A stretch of 64,000 nt of DNA from Spongilla lacustris (Eukaryota > Porifera > Demospongiae > Spongillida > Spongillidae). The notes beneath the pieces were generated by a model that saw only the letters and a list, made by a program, of their open reading frames with translations, was not told where the DNA came from and searched no databases. Below, piece after piece: positions 10,620-22,000 of this stretch. Positions within the stretch are counted from its first letter, which is position 1. The number at the start of each line of letters is the position of its first letter. The stretch spans positions 4,041,137 to 4,105,136 of the forward strand of contig OX442422.1 in NCBI GenBank assembly GCA_949361645.1. Direction: 5' to 3'. Made by a program: the position numbers and the translations under genes.

Positions 10620-13600
10620 CTCTTGAAGGTATTCCAGCCTGCTAATGACATCAAGACATCTGGCCATCCCAGTCCTACGATCTACCTCTTTGATTAGTAC
10701 ATCAAAGCTCAAGATCTGAGTAGTTCAAAATACATGTACATGTACATGTAGGCAGATAAAGGTGTACATACAGATACTGATATTAGATATGGACAGTTAC
10801 CCAAGAAAATGATGCTTGCATATATAAACTAAATGCATGAAGTTTAAATCGCTATAATGGTTAACACTATCGACTTCCCATTTGGTGAAGTACAGTGGAA
10901 CCTGTCTAAAGCTGTCACCTTTGGGTAAAAAATAGGTGGCCTTCATAGACAGGTGGCTGCCCAACTCAGAACACTGCACAAAATGGCCACACGTAGCTTG
11001 CTATATGCCTTGACCTTTATGCAAAGTTCGGAATTTCATTACGCATGAAAATTGGTAGCTATGCAGTAGCGGTCAAATTAAAGTAATATAAAAGGCATAG
11101 TGATGTTATGGCACGCCACGTTTATAAACAGCAGCATTCTAAATCATGGTCATAGCGATGATTGTGAATACCGGTGTCACGATAGGTGCACTTGCTGTTT
11201 GAACACGGGAATAATCGATGTGGTGTGTGCCAATCATAACAAAAATGCGTTCATTGCACTTTTTGGCCACTTAATGTAGGTATAGTTAGGACCATGAAAA
11301 CAGTACACATGTACTAACCCCGTGTTAATTTTTGTTACTGTATTTACATGTAGCTGCTGTGTTGTATACAGGTATGTTTGCTTATTTCATTAATTAACTC
11401 CAATTTGGATAAATACATGTAGTGGGACAAATTAAAGTTTGAAATCTTATTATTGGCATTGTTTACCCATAGGTGCTAAAATACACATGGCGTAGAGTTT
11501 AAGTCTTATCCTTCTGTACATTGATGAGTGGCTTTGGTTTGTGTGAATTCTTGCTACATGTAATTCTAACTATATGATTGTCCCAAACTTTGGGACTAAC
11601 ATTTAATAGTTGTGCAATAGGAAGTTGCAAGAATTCATGCAAACCAAAAGTCCCTATGCTTTTATTCATCAATATACAGAAGGACAAGACTTACATGTAA
11701 CACTCTACACCATGTACGGGTAAAAATCCCTGCTGATTATCATTTTGTCCCACTAACTGTCCCAAAGTTAAAAAAAAAAATTGGGGTTAAGCTTGGCAGT
11801 TGTGCCCAGGCAAAGCTGCACAAAGATGAGTTGTGCATATACAATTACTACTAGTATGCACAGCACAGACTTACTGCCTGGTCAAGGAGTTCATTGTCAT
11901 GGTGGTCTGCTGGAGTCTAAAAGGAAAGCATTACCATGTGCATTCGTAAAGAGCTAAGAAAATTCAGGCAAACATGCTAAGCAATTTGGCACAATCCAAG
12001 GTAGATAACATGTAGGTGAGAATTTTAATGAGAAATCCATGCACATGCCCTAAGTACACCAGGAGTGATAAGGATTACAAATTACTGTGGGCATCTGCTA
12101 TCAAAATTTATTAACACCCCCTTGATTGGTTTTTAAATGTAGGATAACACACCACTGGGCAGCCAAAGGGGCCAGTAGTGGTGCCAGTATGGCATCACTA
12201 GAAACTTATAATATATGGGACAGTTTCCAAGAAAACTTCCTATCGTATTTATATATCCAATGTTATAAAAATCCTTTGCGTTTGAATCATTATAACTTCC
12301 GAACAATTAACGCTATCAACCTCCGATTTTCAACACTTCATACTGCACCATTTCTCAATGGTAAACTACATTTTGGTGTCTTGTACTAGCTCCGTGCCAG
12401 TATTGCAACATCCAATACCTCATAGGGTTTAAACCCGCCATAACTTTCGGAAGGAGTAATCAAATTGCTTCAAATTCGGTTTGTAGATAGAGAGGTTCCT
12501 TAGCTATTGGATCGTTCTGTTTGTTAATTTTTATGCCATCAGTTACAGAGATACAGTTGAACAAACTACATGCACATTTTCACGCTCAATTCGCACCAAT
12601 GACTTTGGGCAAATTGCATCCTACTCAATGTATGGGGAGGCGGGGATTATATCATTGGCATGAATCAAGCGGGAAAACGTGTATGTAGTTTGTTCAACTG
12701 TATCTCTGTAACGGATGGCATAAAAATTAACGAACAGAATAATCCAATAGCTAAGGAACCTCTCTATCTACAAAATGATTTTGATTACTCCTACCAAAAG
12801 TTATGGCAGGTTTGAACCTGGAGGGGTATCGGACGTTGCAATACTGGCACAGAGCTAGTGCAAGACACCACAATGTATTTTACCACAGATATATGGTGCA
12901 GTATGAAGTGGTGAAAATCAGAAGTTGATAGCGTTTTAATCATTCGGAAGTTATAATGATTCAAACACCTAGGATTTTTATAACATTATATATATATGCA
13001 ATAGGAAGTTTTCTCTGAAACTGTCCCATATATATACATGTGTACATGCACATACATGTAGTAAGGGTGGGACATATACATGTATATACATGTAGCGGGA
13101 CATACAATAACATGTTCAGTATATTAATCAAGATTACATTAGCTCATTTCCATGACTATAATACAGTGTACATGCACCTTGTTTCAATGCTGTCCAATAC
13201 TGTAGGTGTATGCAAATATCAACAAACGAGTCCAAATTTTCTCCTCTACACATGTACAGGTATGTTACCCCTACACAAGAGTTCCTACATACATGTACTT
13301 TATGTGTATTGGCATACGGACCTTCTTCCTCACTTCCTTTAATAAAATTGGGTACTTCATTATTCTTGTACGAGGTGAATCTGACAGAATAGAAATAAAA
13401 GTAAATGAATGATCAGCAAAGATTGTACTATCCTACATGTGTCGCCATCTCATATTAAAGTAGCATTTTCCATATACGTTCTTCTTTAATTAACATCTAA
13501 TTTACAATCGTCCTTATTTAATTAAGGAGCATGCTCCTTTAATAAGGATGATGTTTAAGTATAAAAATAGTGGCATCAGCTTGGTGGCTATAATTATCAG

Positions 13601-16600
13601 TGATCTAAAGTAGAATTGGTCAATTTTATCACAGCCATCTTATAGGGAAACCGAAGGCGTCAAGTTGGAATCGGTAACATTTCAATGGCAAAGCAGTACC
13701 ATAGAATTGCATATTTCTTGTACTGCAAGTTGACAGTGGCAATGCCAATGCTACAAACTACACGTACGCTTACTGAGGTCAGAGATGACTAACAAATCAA
13801 TTAAATATTAATTAATGAAATTCTATTAACGCATTATGAAACTTCAATTGCTGATAATGTACAAACTGCACACCTGATTTCCAACACATAAGAACTAAAC
13901 TAATGCTCAATCATCCAGCTTTCTGAAAATATAAATTTATAGTAAAACTTTGTCGTTCAATATGCTGGGTCAAAGTCATTGTTTCTAAAATAGGGGAACA
14001 AGTTGTTAAAATTAGTATAAACTAGCTGTTCTTTATATAAATTATATCATCAAGGTTGAAAAAGAAGTGACCTACATGTAGGTACTATCGGAAAATGAAA
14101 TAAGCTGTTCTCAGTTAATCTTTGTGGAAATATACACATGTATGTAGTTCAAAAAGTGTGCCCTTAATTAAGGACACTAACTTGCTTAAATAAGGACGAC
14201 GAGCTGGAGATTAAACATAACAAAATACACAAAATCACAACATTTTTGTATGCCTTTAGTGACATGATTTACAATATATAACGCTTTGAAACATTTGATT
14301 ACTATTATTTGCGACCTAAGTTGTAGGGAGCATTCATGTTCAGTCAGTACTTCCGAATGGATCAGGATGAAATTTGTTGAATTAATTAAAGGATTTAAAG
14401 TTCGTGTGTAACACATATTTAGCAATAAAATTCTATAATATAATATTTTACAGTACTTCTCACGAGAATGTACAATAATGAATGCTACAATGTGGGTCTT
14501 ATTCGTTTCCTGTCACGAGTTTTATGCATAACAATAAATAGATGTACAATGTAGTATCAAACTCACAGGAAACTAATAATGCCACGTAAACCATTTTTGT
14601 GAGCAGGGAGCCAGGGACTGAATCAGGTGTTAATTATGGTCCTGAATTTTCCTGAAACGTTTTTTTGCCAAAGTGCATTTACATGTTATGTAGTCATTGA
14701 CTCCATGTATGAAAAAATGGCCATAACAACCTTTCCCCTAGGAAGAGGGTTAAAAAATGGCTCCTGCTTTCATAGGGTGACCCTATCCAGTGTCTGAGTG
14801 CCCCCATAAATTTAATCAGTTTTAACCCAGGGCAATGGTATTACACATGGAGATAAAGAAGTGATCCACTGGCAGTAGTGCACGTAGCAATGCTCAACAA
14901 CTTCATATTTTCAACACTTCATATCACACTATTTCTTTATTTTGAGGTACATTTTGGGGTCTTGCACTAACTACAATGTACATGTACAATGTAGTTCCAT
15001 ATTAATACCATGAGGCATGTACATGTAGAGAGGAATCCTGTTACTATTGACTAGATCAATTCATGTATCATTGCAGGTGTGCAGGTGAACAAAATATGTG
15101 CACACTTTCCCACTGGAGTCAGGTCAAATGGTTTCAGCAAACACACTGTATGGGAGGTGATCAAAATCATTACTAATGTTACATGTTGTATGTAAGTACT
15201 ATAGCAAAGATTTACTGCACGAATTTTGACCTTGACTGCAGGATAATCAGTTCGCTTGATTATAAAACGCTCATTAACCATGTAACATAGTCAATACATA
15301 GTGCTTAGCAATACATACACCCAAGATCGGCTAAAATAGTGAGGCACAACAGCTGCATCAGGTTCTTCATGTAACATACGTACACACACCCAGGAATGCA
15401 CTTAACCCAACAACCTGTATCAGTACTGCAAACCATTAAAAAATTCATGCAAGCATGCTAATGCAGAAACTGTACCTAAAAATGTCCACAAGTCAATCTT
15501 CCGAGAGAACTCTGAATCCAAGCATCTCTAAATGATAAATGCAAGATGTGACAGTTATGTACATGGCAGAACAGCCATAAGGGTCATAGTTCATAGTTTT
15601 ATCGTCACTACAAGTACGCACATGCATGTGCACAGTCACATCATATTGCCAAACAGGACACACACAAGGTATAAACAGCTCATTAAGCCCGGCAAACATG
15701 GGTTGACATCTGGTTGACATTTAGTTTTAGGGTCATTTGTCTTATAATTGAGGGATTTTGTTTGGCCATGATTAATTGCTTGATTTTTCACTTGGAAATA
15801 GCAAGTCGTTCTTGGAGCAAAAGATCGCCACAAGATCATAGAGATTTGCTGATAAATAGGCCACAAGTTGAACCGTGTATGATACTAAGAATGACCTAGT
15901 AACACTACCTGGAGGAAGTCCTCAACAGCAGGCTGTAGTCTTGCAGCTTCAAAGGTGTGCTTAGCAGTTACAAGGTTGGCACAGTACTCTGCATATGCGT
16001 CCAAACCATGCGACTGAAAAAGGGAGAAGAAAAACATTTAACTGACAATACATACTGGTTCATATACATGTACTCACATAACACAAACATGGCTACAGCT
16101 CCAACGCACAGTAGTTGTACAAATATGCAACAGGAATGTGCACGGAGCATTTAAATGTAAGTAAAAGAGTAAAATGCCTCCATCCTCCCACATGTACAGT
16201 ATCATACCAACAGTATACAATGCTAATGAGATCGTTACCATTTTAAACACACCTACACCTATTCCTAGGCATTTTATTTAATAAGCACATATATGTATAT
16301 GTATACTATCAGAATGTGTAAATGAACATGAACATACACCTATGTGCACACACAGCTACAGTACTGCTGCAGCACTAACCCATTCCAACATGGTAGCTCC
16401 TATTGCATCCATACTTTCCCCTAGAGATCGAAGTTCTTCAAATTTTTGCAACAGATCTAATGCAAAATTAACAGCAGTGATACACATGTAGGTCCAAAGT
16501 ATTCAGTCCTTGGAAAGCACAGGTTTGCATAGCCCAATCAATAACTGATAACCAGGTACATTACATTTGACCTTACAATACACCTTTATACATTCAAACA

Positions 16601-17650
16601 CGCCCAGTATGATTATATCATAATTGTACCCCTGAATGTAATCCATACATGTGCGTGTGTACAGTTGTGCCTACTTTCATGGAGAGTGAGGATTGTCTGA
16701 ATGTTGCCAAATATCTTGCAGTGGTCCTCCTCTGAGATGAGCCGCAACCTCAACATGGGATGATAGAAGATCTGCAACACAGCACACAACTCACTTATGA
16801 CATGCATACTAGAGTTGGCATTGGAACACTTAAAAAAACTGTGGCAAAGTACTGAGTATAATAAAAACCTCAAGAGTACAATTACATACATTTATGATCA
16901 ACTTCAAGTCATCAACCATTTCACTTTCAGTTCTGAACAAGGCATAAATAGCCTGTAAAAAGAAAAGGAGGAACATATGCGGACCAACATGCAGCTTGTT
17001 AAGTGTACAAACAACCAGGCTATAATGTGACAAAGACACAAACATATAAAGACACACAAGAACATGCACAATACACATACATGTACATGAAAGCATAGCC
17101 ATCAGCCAACCATGCAACATGTTGTGCACTTGTATGGTATTTCATGACATGCATAGGCTGCACATTAATACTAGGTGCATACATGTACATGTACAAACCT
17201 ACACGTGTATGTACATGTAACTGTGATGCCCACAAAGTCATCACAGTACTTTCTGCATGTACATAATCATACATATACAGTTCTCTGAAGTTTTATTTTT
17301 TTGGGTTACACAGATTGTTCATAGCCTGACAAAATCTTTAAAAGGCAAATCCATACCCTGCTGCCTTTTGTAATGTGTATGGTGAAGGTGTTGGTATCCA
17401 AAATCATACATATATTGTACTTTTTTGTGTACATGTATGTAAGAGAAGCTAAAACCAGGCCTCATACTGGACAAATGTCCATGTACAGTATACATGTACA
17501 GTCATTATGCAAAAACCACTTACTTATTTACTTAAACACATACAACGCAAGAACAAATGCACATGGCACACCAAAGCACAACACCTGTACATATGCACCC
17601 ATATAGATACAGTTGACAGACATACACATATGTACATATGCTCTGCAGGA

Positions 17651-17681
<31 letters not shown>

Positions 17682-18890
17682 ACAGATATACTCACCTCCT
17701 GTCGCTTGATCTCTTCCTTTGAGTACCTCAACTGAAAATCAGGCTGCACTGCATCTACCCAATTCTAGAAGTGATAACAAACAGGCACATCATTGAAGTG
17801 AACATGCACCTCTGCACCCACCGTAGGCAAGGAAGCTTTGGAGTCCAGTCTTCTCCTCCTCACAGAGCCACAGTCCTTCGGTGTGCTAGGTAACTTGTAC
17901 TTAGTGGCTGGAGAAGGCTCTTGGTCTTTATCCTTGAAGCTCAGGGAGCGCTAAAGGGGGTGTAACCACCAAGAACGTCTATCAAGGTGCTATGCGCAGC
18001 TAGTAGGGGAGCTGTAAAATACATGTACATGTCTGGCACTATGAAATGGTATTCAAGTGGACAAGTTGGTAAAGTGAGTGAAGAACACACATGACAAAGT
18101 GTTATGAAAATCACAACCTGAGAACATATACTGAAGATCATGGCATTGGTACAACGGTGACATTATGAGATCAGGTAGACATCATGCATCTTAATGATGA
18201 AGTAGTGAAAGGAGTAAGCATGTGAATATCATGGTAGTAAGTGGAAGGTACAATCAGTATTAGTTACATATCATATACCTTGATTGAACGCTTTGCTGAC
18301 TTAAATGGTGATTCGGCAAGAAAGTTAGCCAAGGCATTTCCCAAAGGACGCCGAACCCTCTTGTGTTCAGGTTCGTTCAGTTGTAAGTCAACACTTTGAG
18401 TATCCAATTCACGTGTACGTTTGCGTGAATGTCCAGACTGAAAGGGAGATAGTATTGCACACAGATCTCATTCACTATTCCATGATGTCCACCATCAATA
18501 TTTCACACTTTCAAGCAATAAAGCAAGATTACCTGTGAGCTTTGTCTTAGTCTATCTGAGACCGATGTGGTAGAATTGAAGTCACTGAAGAGGAAAACAA
18601 AGTATGAAATTATGCCCCACTGCCACGCCAACAACAATACACGTTCGTCATATTCAGCATAAAACTTGTGGGTGTGGTCGTTCGATCTAGGTACATTACA
18701 CCTATACCAGTGAATTAGTGAAATTCTGTGCCTTCGCAGAACAGTGTATCTTATTTAAGTGTGACAGTTCTCACCACAGGCTCATCTGATCCAGCTGTCT
18801 GAGAGAAGGGGATGAAGCGGACTTCCTTTTAGCGGAGAGAAGACAAACGCTGATGTCTCCCACCTCTGTTGCAACGGACGGAGATTCCAT
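10620..18890 (-). CDS. ARHGEF3/NET1: NET1/ARHGEF3-family Rho guanine nucleotide exchange factor, 3' end missing
   Basis: Thirteen exons read in consistent phase for 372 codons: 18775-18890 (ATG), 18533-18584, 18279-18437, 17822-17950, 17696-17764, 16890-16952, 16675-16771, 16380-16456, 15909-16013, 15476-15527, 13322-13380, 11875-11916 and 10620-10715 (cut by the gap). The first 150 or so residues are basic and Ser-rich, with KRKSASSPS, SRKRTRE and RRRR stretches fitting nuclear localisation as in NET1. From about residue 170 a DH domain follows: SKEEIKRQEAIYALFRTESE, HPMLRLRLISEEDHCKIFGN, FSRKIDLWTFLD, SPRTRIMKYPILLKEVRKK, TPADHHDNELLDQA, EVDRRTG and ISRLEYLQE. DH domains load GTP on Rho GTPases (RhoA for this family). 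The PH domain, which should follow, is not visible. The exon 11 donor is AAG|GTCCGT, weak but required by phase. The gene is divergent from the ING gene. Confidence 0.9.
11420..11755. mobile_element. small foldback element in a RhoGEF intron
   Basis: Inverted arms: GTAGTGGGACAAA (11,419) mirrors TTTTGTCCCACTA (11,743), and CTTATCCTTCTGTACATTGA (11,504) mirrors TCAATATACAGAAGGACAAG (11,668), with a loop near 11,590. The intron between exons 11 and 12 of the RhoGEF gene shifts from 11,917 onward, so this lies in the exon 12-13 intron. Non-coding. Confidence 0.6.
12211..13035. mobile_element. foldback element, family A, copy 1
   Basis: About 820-bp palindrome ending ATATGGGACAGTTTCC and AAACTGTCCCATATAT. 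The arms mirror over almost their full length, for example GAGATACAGTTGAACAAACT (12,550) against AGTTTGTTCAACTGTATCTC (12,688). The same sequence recurs at 54,771-55,471 and as a scrap at 14,905. Non-coding, in the RhoGEF exon 11-12 intron. Confidence 0.85.
13505..14205. mobile_element. possible MITE with AAATAAGGACGA-type inverted ends
   Basis: TCGTCCTTATTTAATTAAGG (13,508) is mirrored by CTTAAATAAGGACGAC near 14,184, and both ends carry a second TTAATTAAGGA motif. The interior is AT-rich with no reading frame of note. Boundaries are tentative. Confidence 0.3.
14905..14985. repeat. fragment of foldback family A
   Basis: TTTTCAACACTTCATA followed by CATTTTGGGGTCTTGCACTA matches the interior of the elements at 12,211 and 54,771. 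One partial arm only. Confidence 0.6.
17651..17684. repeat. poly-C followed by (CA)n
   Basis: Seventeen C residues run into a CA repeat, 12 bp from the donor of RhoGEF exon 5. Confidence 0.9.
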
Positions 18891-19056
18891 ACTGTAGTTA
18901 AAGTTTATCAACCCTTCAGCGTACAATATATTTCGAAAATTGACGCATGCGCAGAATATCAGAGCTGTTGATGCGCATTAAATAAAAGTCGTTACCATGG
19001 TTTTGAAATTGATGTAAACATGTTCACAGTTAACCCTTTGGTCACTATCATTTAAA
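18891..19056. promoter_or_regulatory. bidirectional promoter between RhoGEF and ING genes
   Basis: Only 166 bp separates two divergent start codons. It contains GCATGCGCA at about 18,945, an NRF-1-like site, GTTACCATGG at 18,991-19,000, which resembles an RFX X-box half, and TGTAAACA at about 19,013, a forkhead-like motif. No TATA box is obvious in either direction. Site identities are by motif resemblance only. Confidence 0.55.
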
Positions 19057-22000
19057 ATGGCAACGGCTTTGTACCTGGAGAACTTTTTAGAAAGTAAGTC
19101 TATCCTTTCATACTCGACGCGCTTTTATAGAGCAGCCAAACTATTTATCATTCAAAGCAATTGCTTGTGTCGAAGATCGGCTAATCTGGTTACATTTATG
19201 TAGTAGTGTATCGTTATCACTTTCATAAACCCCTGCTTCACTTGTGTTACTGGCAGTGATACACGCATTCCTCCCAAGTGCGTGATGGTGGTAGTCTAGC
19301 TACGGCTATTCCATTATTTACCCCTACAGAGGAGAAACGTACCGGTTCCCCCAGGACAACATATAAAAGCACCCCTAGACAAACTCCCCCCCCCCCCCCC
19401 CCCCCCCCGCCCCCCCCCCCCCGGTGTAAATGCTTTGTTCCACCTTCCACCTACCCCCACCCCATCCCACCACCACCACTGCCCACCACCAACACCCCCC
19501 CCCCCACCCCCTGCCCCCAGTTAATTATACCTTCTACATGTAAACCCAGGACAGGCATTTAAATGACCACCCCCTTGACACCATGTATAATGAAATAATG
19601 AATAGCCCATCACATGGAAATAAAAAAGTGGTGAGAACTTTTTTGTAGCTAGTCAGTGGTTGCTAGCTGAGGATTTTAGTGTTTTAAGCGGGATGCTCAT
19701 ATTTGTGTGCACGTAATACGAATTCTTCAGGTATAGAAACTCTGCCTCAAGAGATGCAGAGGAACTTCAGTGTAATGCGGGATCTGGACCAACGGACACA
19801 AGGTAAAGTGCGGTCATGTATTGTTTTTTGATATTTTCACTATATGCACTACATGTACATACATAATAGAGAGATACAAAACAAGTGAAAATCATATGTG
19901 TACAATTTCTTTTCATGCTCCCTTGCTGCCTGTGTCTTGGAAACAGGTTTTTTATTGAGTATACTATATTCTGTGGAACAAGTTGTGCACATGTGTATCA
20001 TTCTTGTGCCACTGTACATGTAAAACTTATAACATTCTATTCGGCACCTAGTCCTGTATAGTATTTGTGATCCTGGTCATTGTGCTTCTTGCAGACCTCA
20101 TTCGTGAAATTGACACCACTTCTCAGGACTTCAAAAAGAATGTGCATACTTTGTGTAGGGAAGATCGCAAGAGAAAGCTCACCAAAATTTCAGAGTCCTA
20201 TCAGAAAGCCAGGGAATATAGTGATAATAAAGTGCAGATAGCAGTGCAGATGTATGAAATGGTAAGTGAAGACTTCTTACCCCTGCATGGTGGTGTGCAC
20301 AATTGTCATGTGTGCGTATGTGTGTTCCTTACGTGTGTGTGTTTTGTTTGGGATGTGCTGCTGTTTGAACCACTTGTGTAGATCTATGTAATAGACACAG
20401 AAACTGAATGTTCTGGGCCCCGCTTAGTATCCTGAGGATTCTAAATCTCATGTCAGGTTTCAGTGTCTAATTTAGACTGCATGTACATGTACATGTACAT
20501 GTATAGCAACAAATACATGTATGTAGCAACCAATAGGTTCTAATAGTGTCGTACAATCCCTATTATGCAGTCACAATCTAATCTATGCAAGTAAATGAGA
20601 TTTCAAAATCAAAATTTTGGGCATGCCCATAGACAGGGTTATTCATGTACATGTATGTACCTTTATTTATGTGTACATGTACGAGGTATAAAAATAAAAT
20701 TTGTGTTCTAGGATTTGTAAGGATCCAATTGAGGAAACATGGTATTACAGTATGCATAGTACGATGCATTGTACATTGGCCACACTTAAGATATTATGCA
20801 ATTATAAAAATGGACTTACATTTAGCATGCACCTAGATAGTTTGCTAAATAATGTAGGTCTGTTATTTATAATTTCATAATACCGTGTTTCCTTACTTTT
20901 TACTCAGTTGATTCCTTAAAAATCCTACATCACAAATTCTAAATTTTATATCTTGTTTATTGGTGCTTACTAAGCATGCATCTTGCTCTTATCAGTGTAC
21001 CTTTTATCTTACTTGCACACTAGATGTACATGTACATGTATATTCAAAATCCGTACTGCCACATTAGACGTGGTATTGGCAGATGGGTGTGCCTGTTTAC
21101 TGTGCATTCTGTGCGCTTGCTGTGATAGTATCTCCGATAATACCAGTAGATAACATCTTTTCTTTGATACCGCTAATTTAATTCTGAGCACATAACTCTA
21201 CATGTAGTTCGGAAAGTCTTATATAATGTATTAACTCGGTAGTAAGTTCCTAACTTGTCTGCTCTACATGTAGGTCCTTTCCATAATTGCAAATCTATCA
21301 TGTCGAAGATATAACGCAATAAATCTCTTATCCAACATTTTGAATCTTATCTTATCGCATCTAGAAGGAGAAGAGTAATCTTTTTTTCTGAGTTTGAGTG
21401 TGGGAACAAGTGTGCATTATCTCTGCTTTCTAAGCATATGCAGTGTCACTATGTTATAGGTATTCGCGGGCTCTATCCAATATTTTCACAAAAATCCAAT
21501 GTAGTGCATGGACTGTCAGCAATGATGGGATCATGTGTTTTGCTAATCGAACACTTCAAATCCTAGTATATCGAACACTTCAAATTCTAGTACATATCGA
21601 ACACTTCAAATCCTAGTACACATCCCTATACATGTACATGTGTATGTGCACAAAAATGTTAGCACCAGATGCGTGATTTAGAAAACTTGCTATAATTAAA
21701 AGTTACTAATGAGAAATTTTTATTTTTAGCTGTAATTTGTCATATCCTACCTACTATCGACATGTATAATTATAAATACATATACCTACTATTTACACAT
21801 ACATCATTATTTATTATTCAAAATCAAAAAGCTCACAGCCATGAACTCAATATTGAACTCTAGTGATGATGTACAATTCTAGCTTTTTATTAAGAAAAGT
21901 TCAATTTGTGTGATGACATTTTGTTACAGTTACATGTACATGTATGTTAGGGTACAGTATATGTTATTGTATCCTGCTAGATCATGTACTGTGCATACTG

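Noticed and set aside
10311..10712. Several 100-128-codon ORFs across the gap
   Set aside because: They consist mostly of N. Only the minus-strand exon 10,620-10,715 is supported.
13322..13380. RhoGEF exon 11 extended through GTCC to the better-looking GTATGC donor
   Set aside because: That donor puts the next exon out of frame with an immediate stop. The AAG|GTCCGT donor keeps the DH domain intact.
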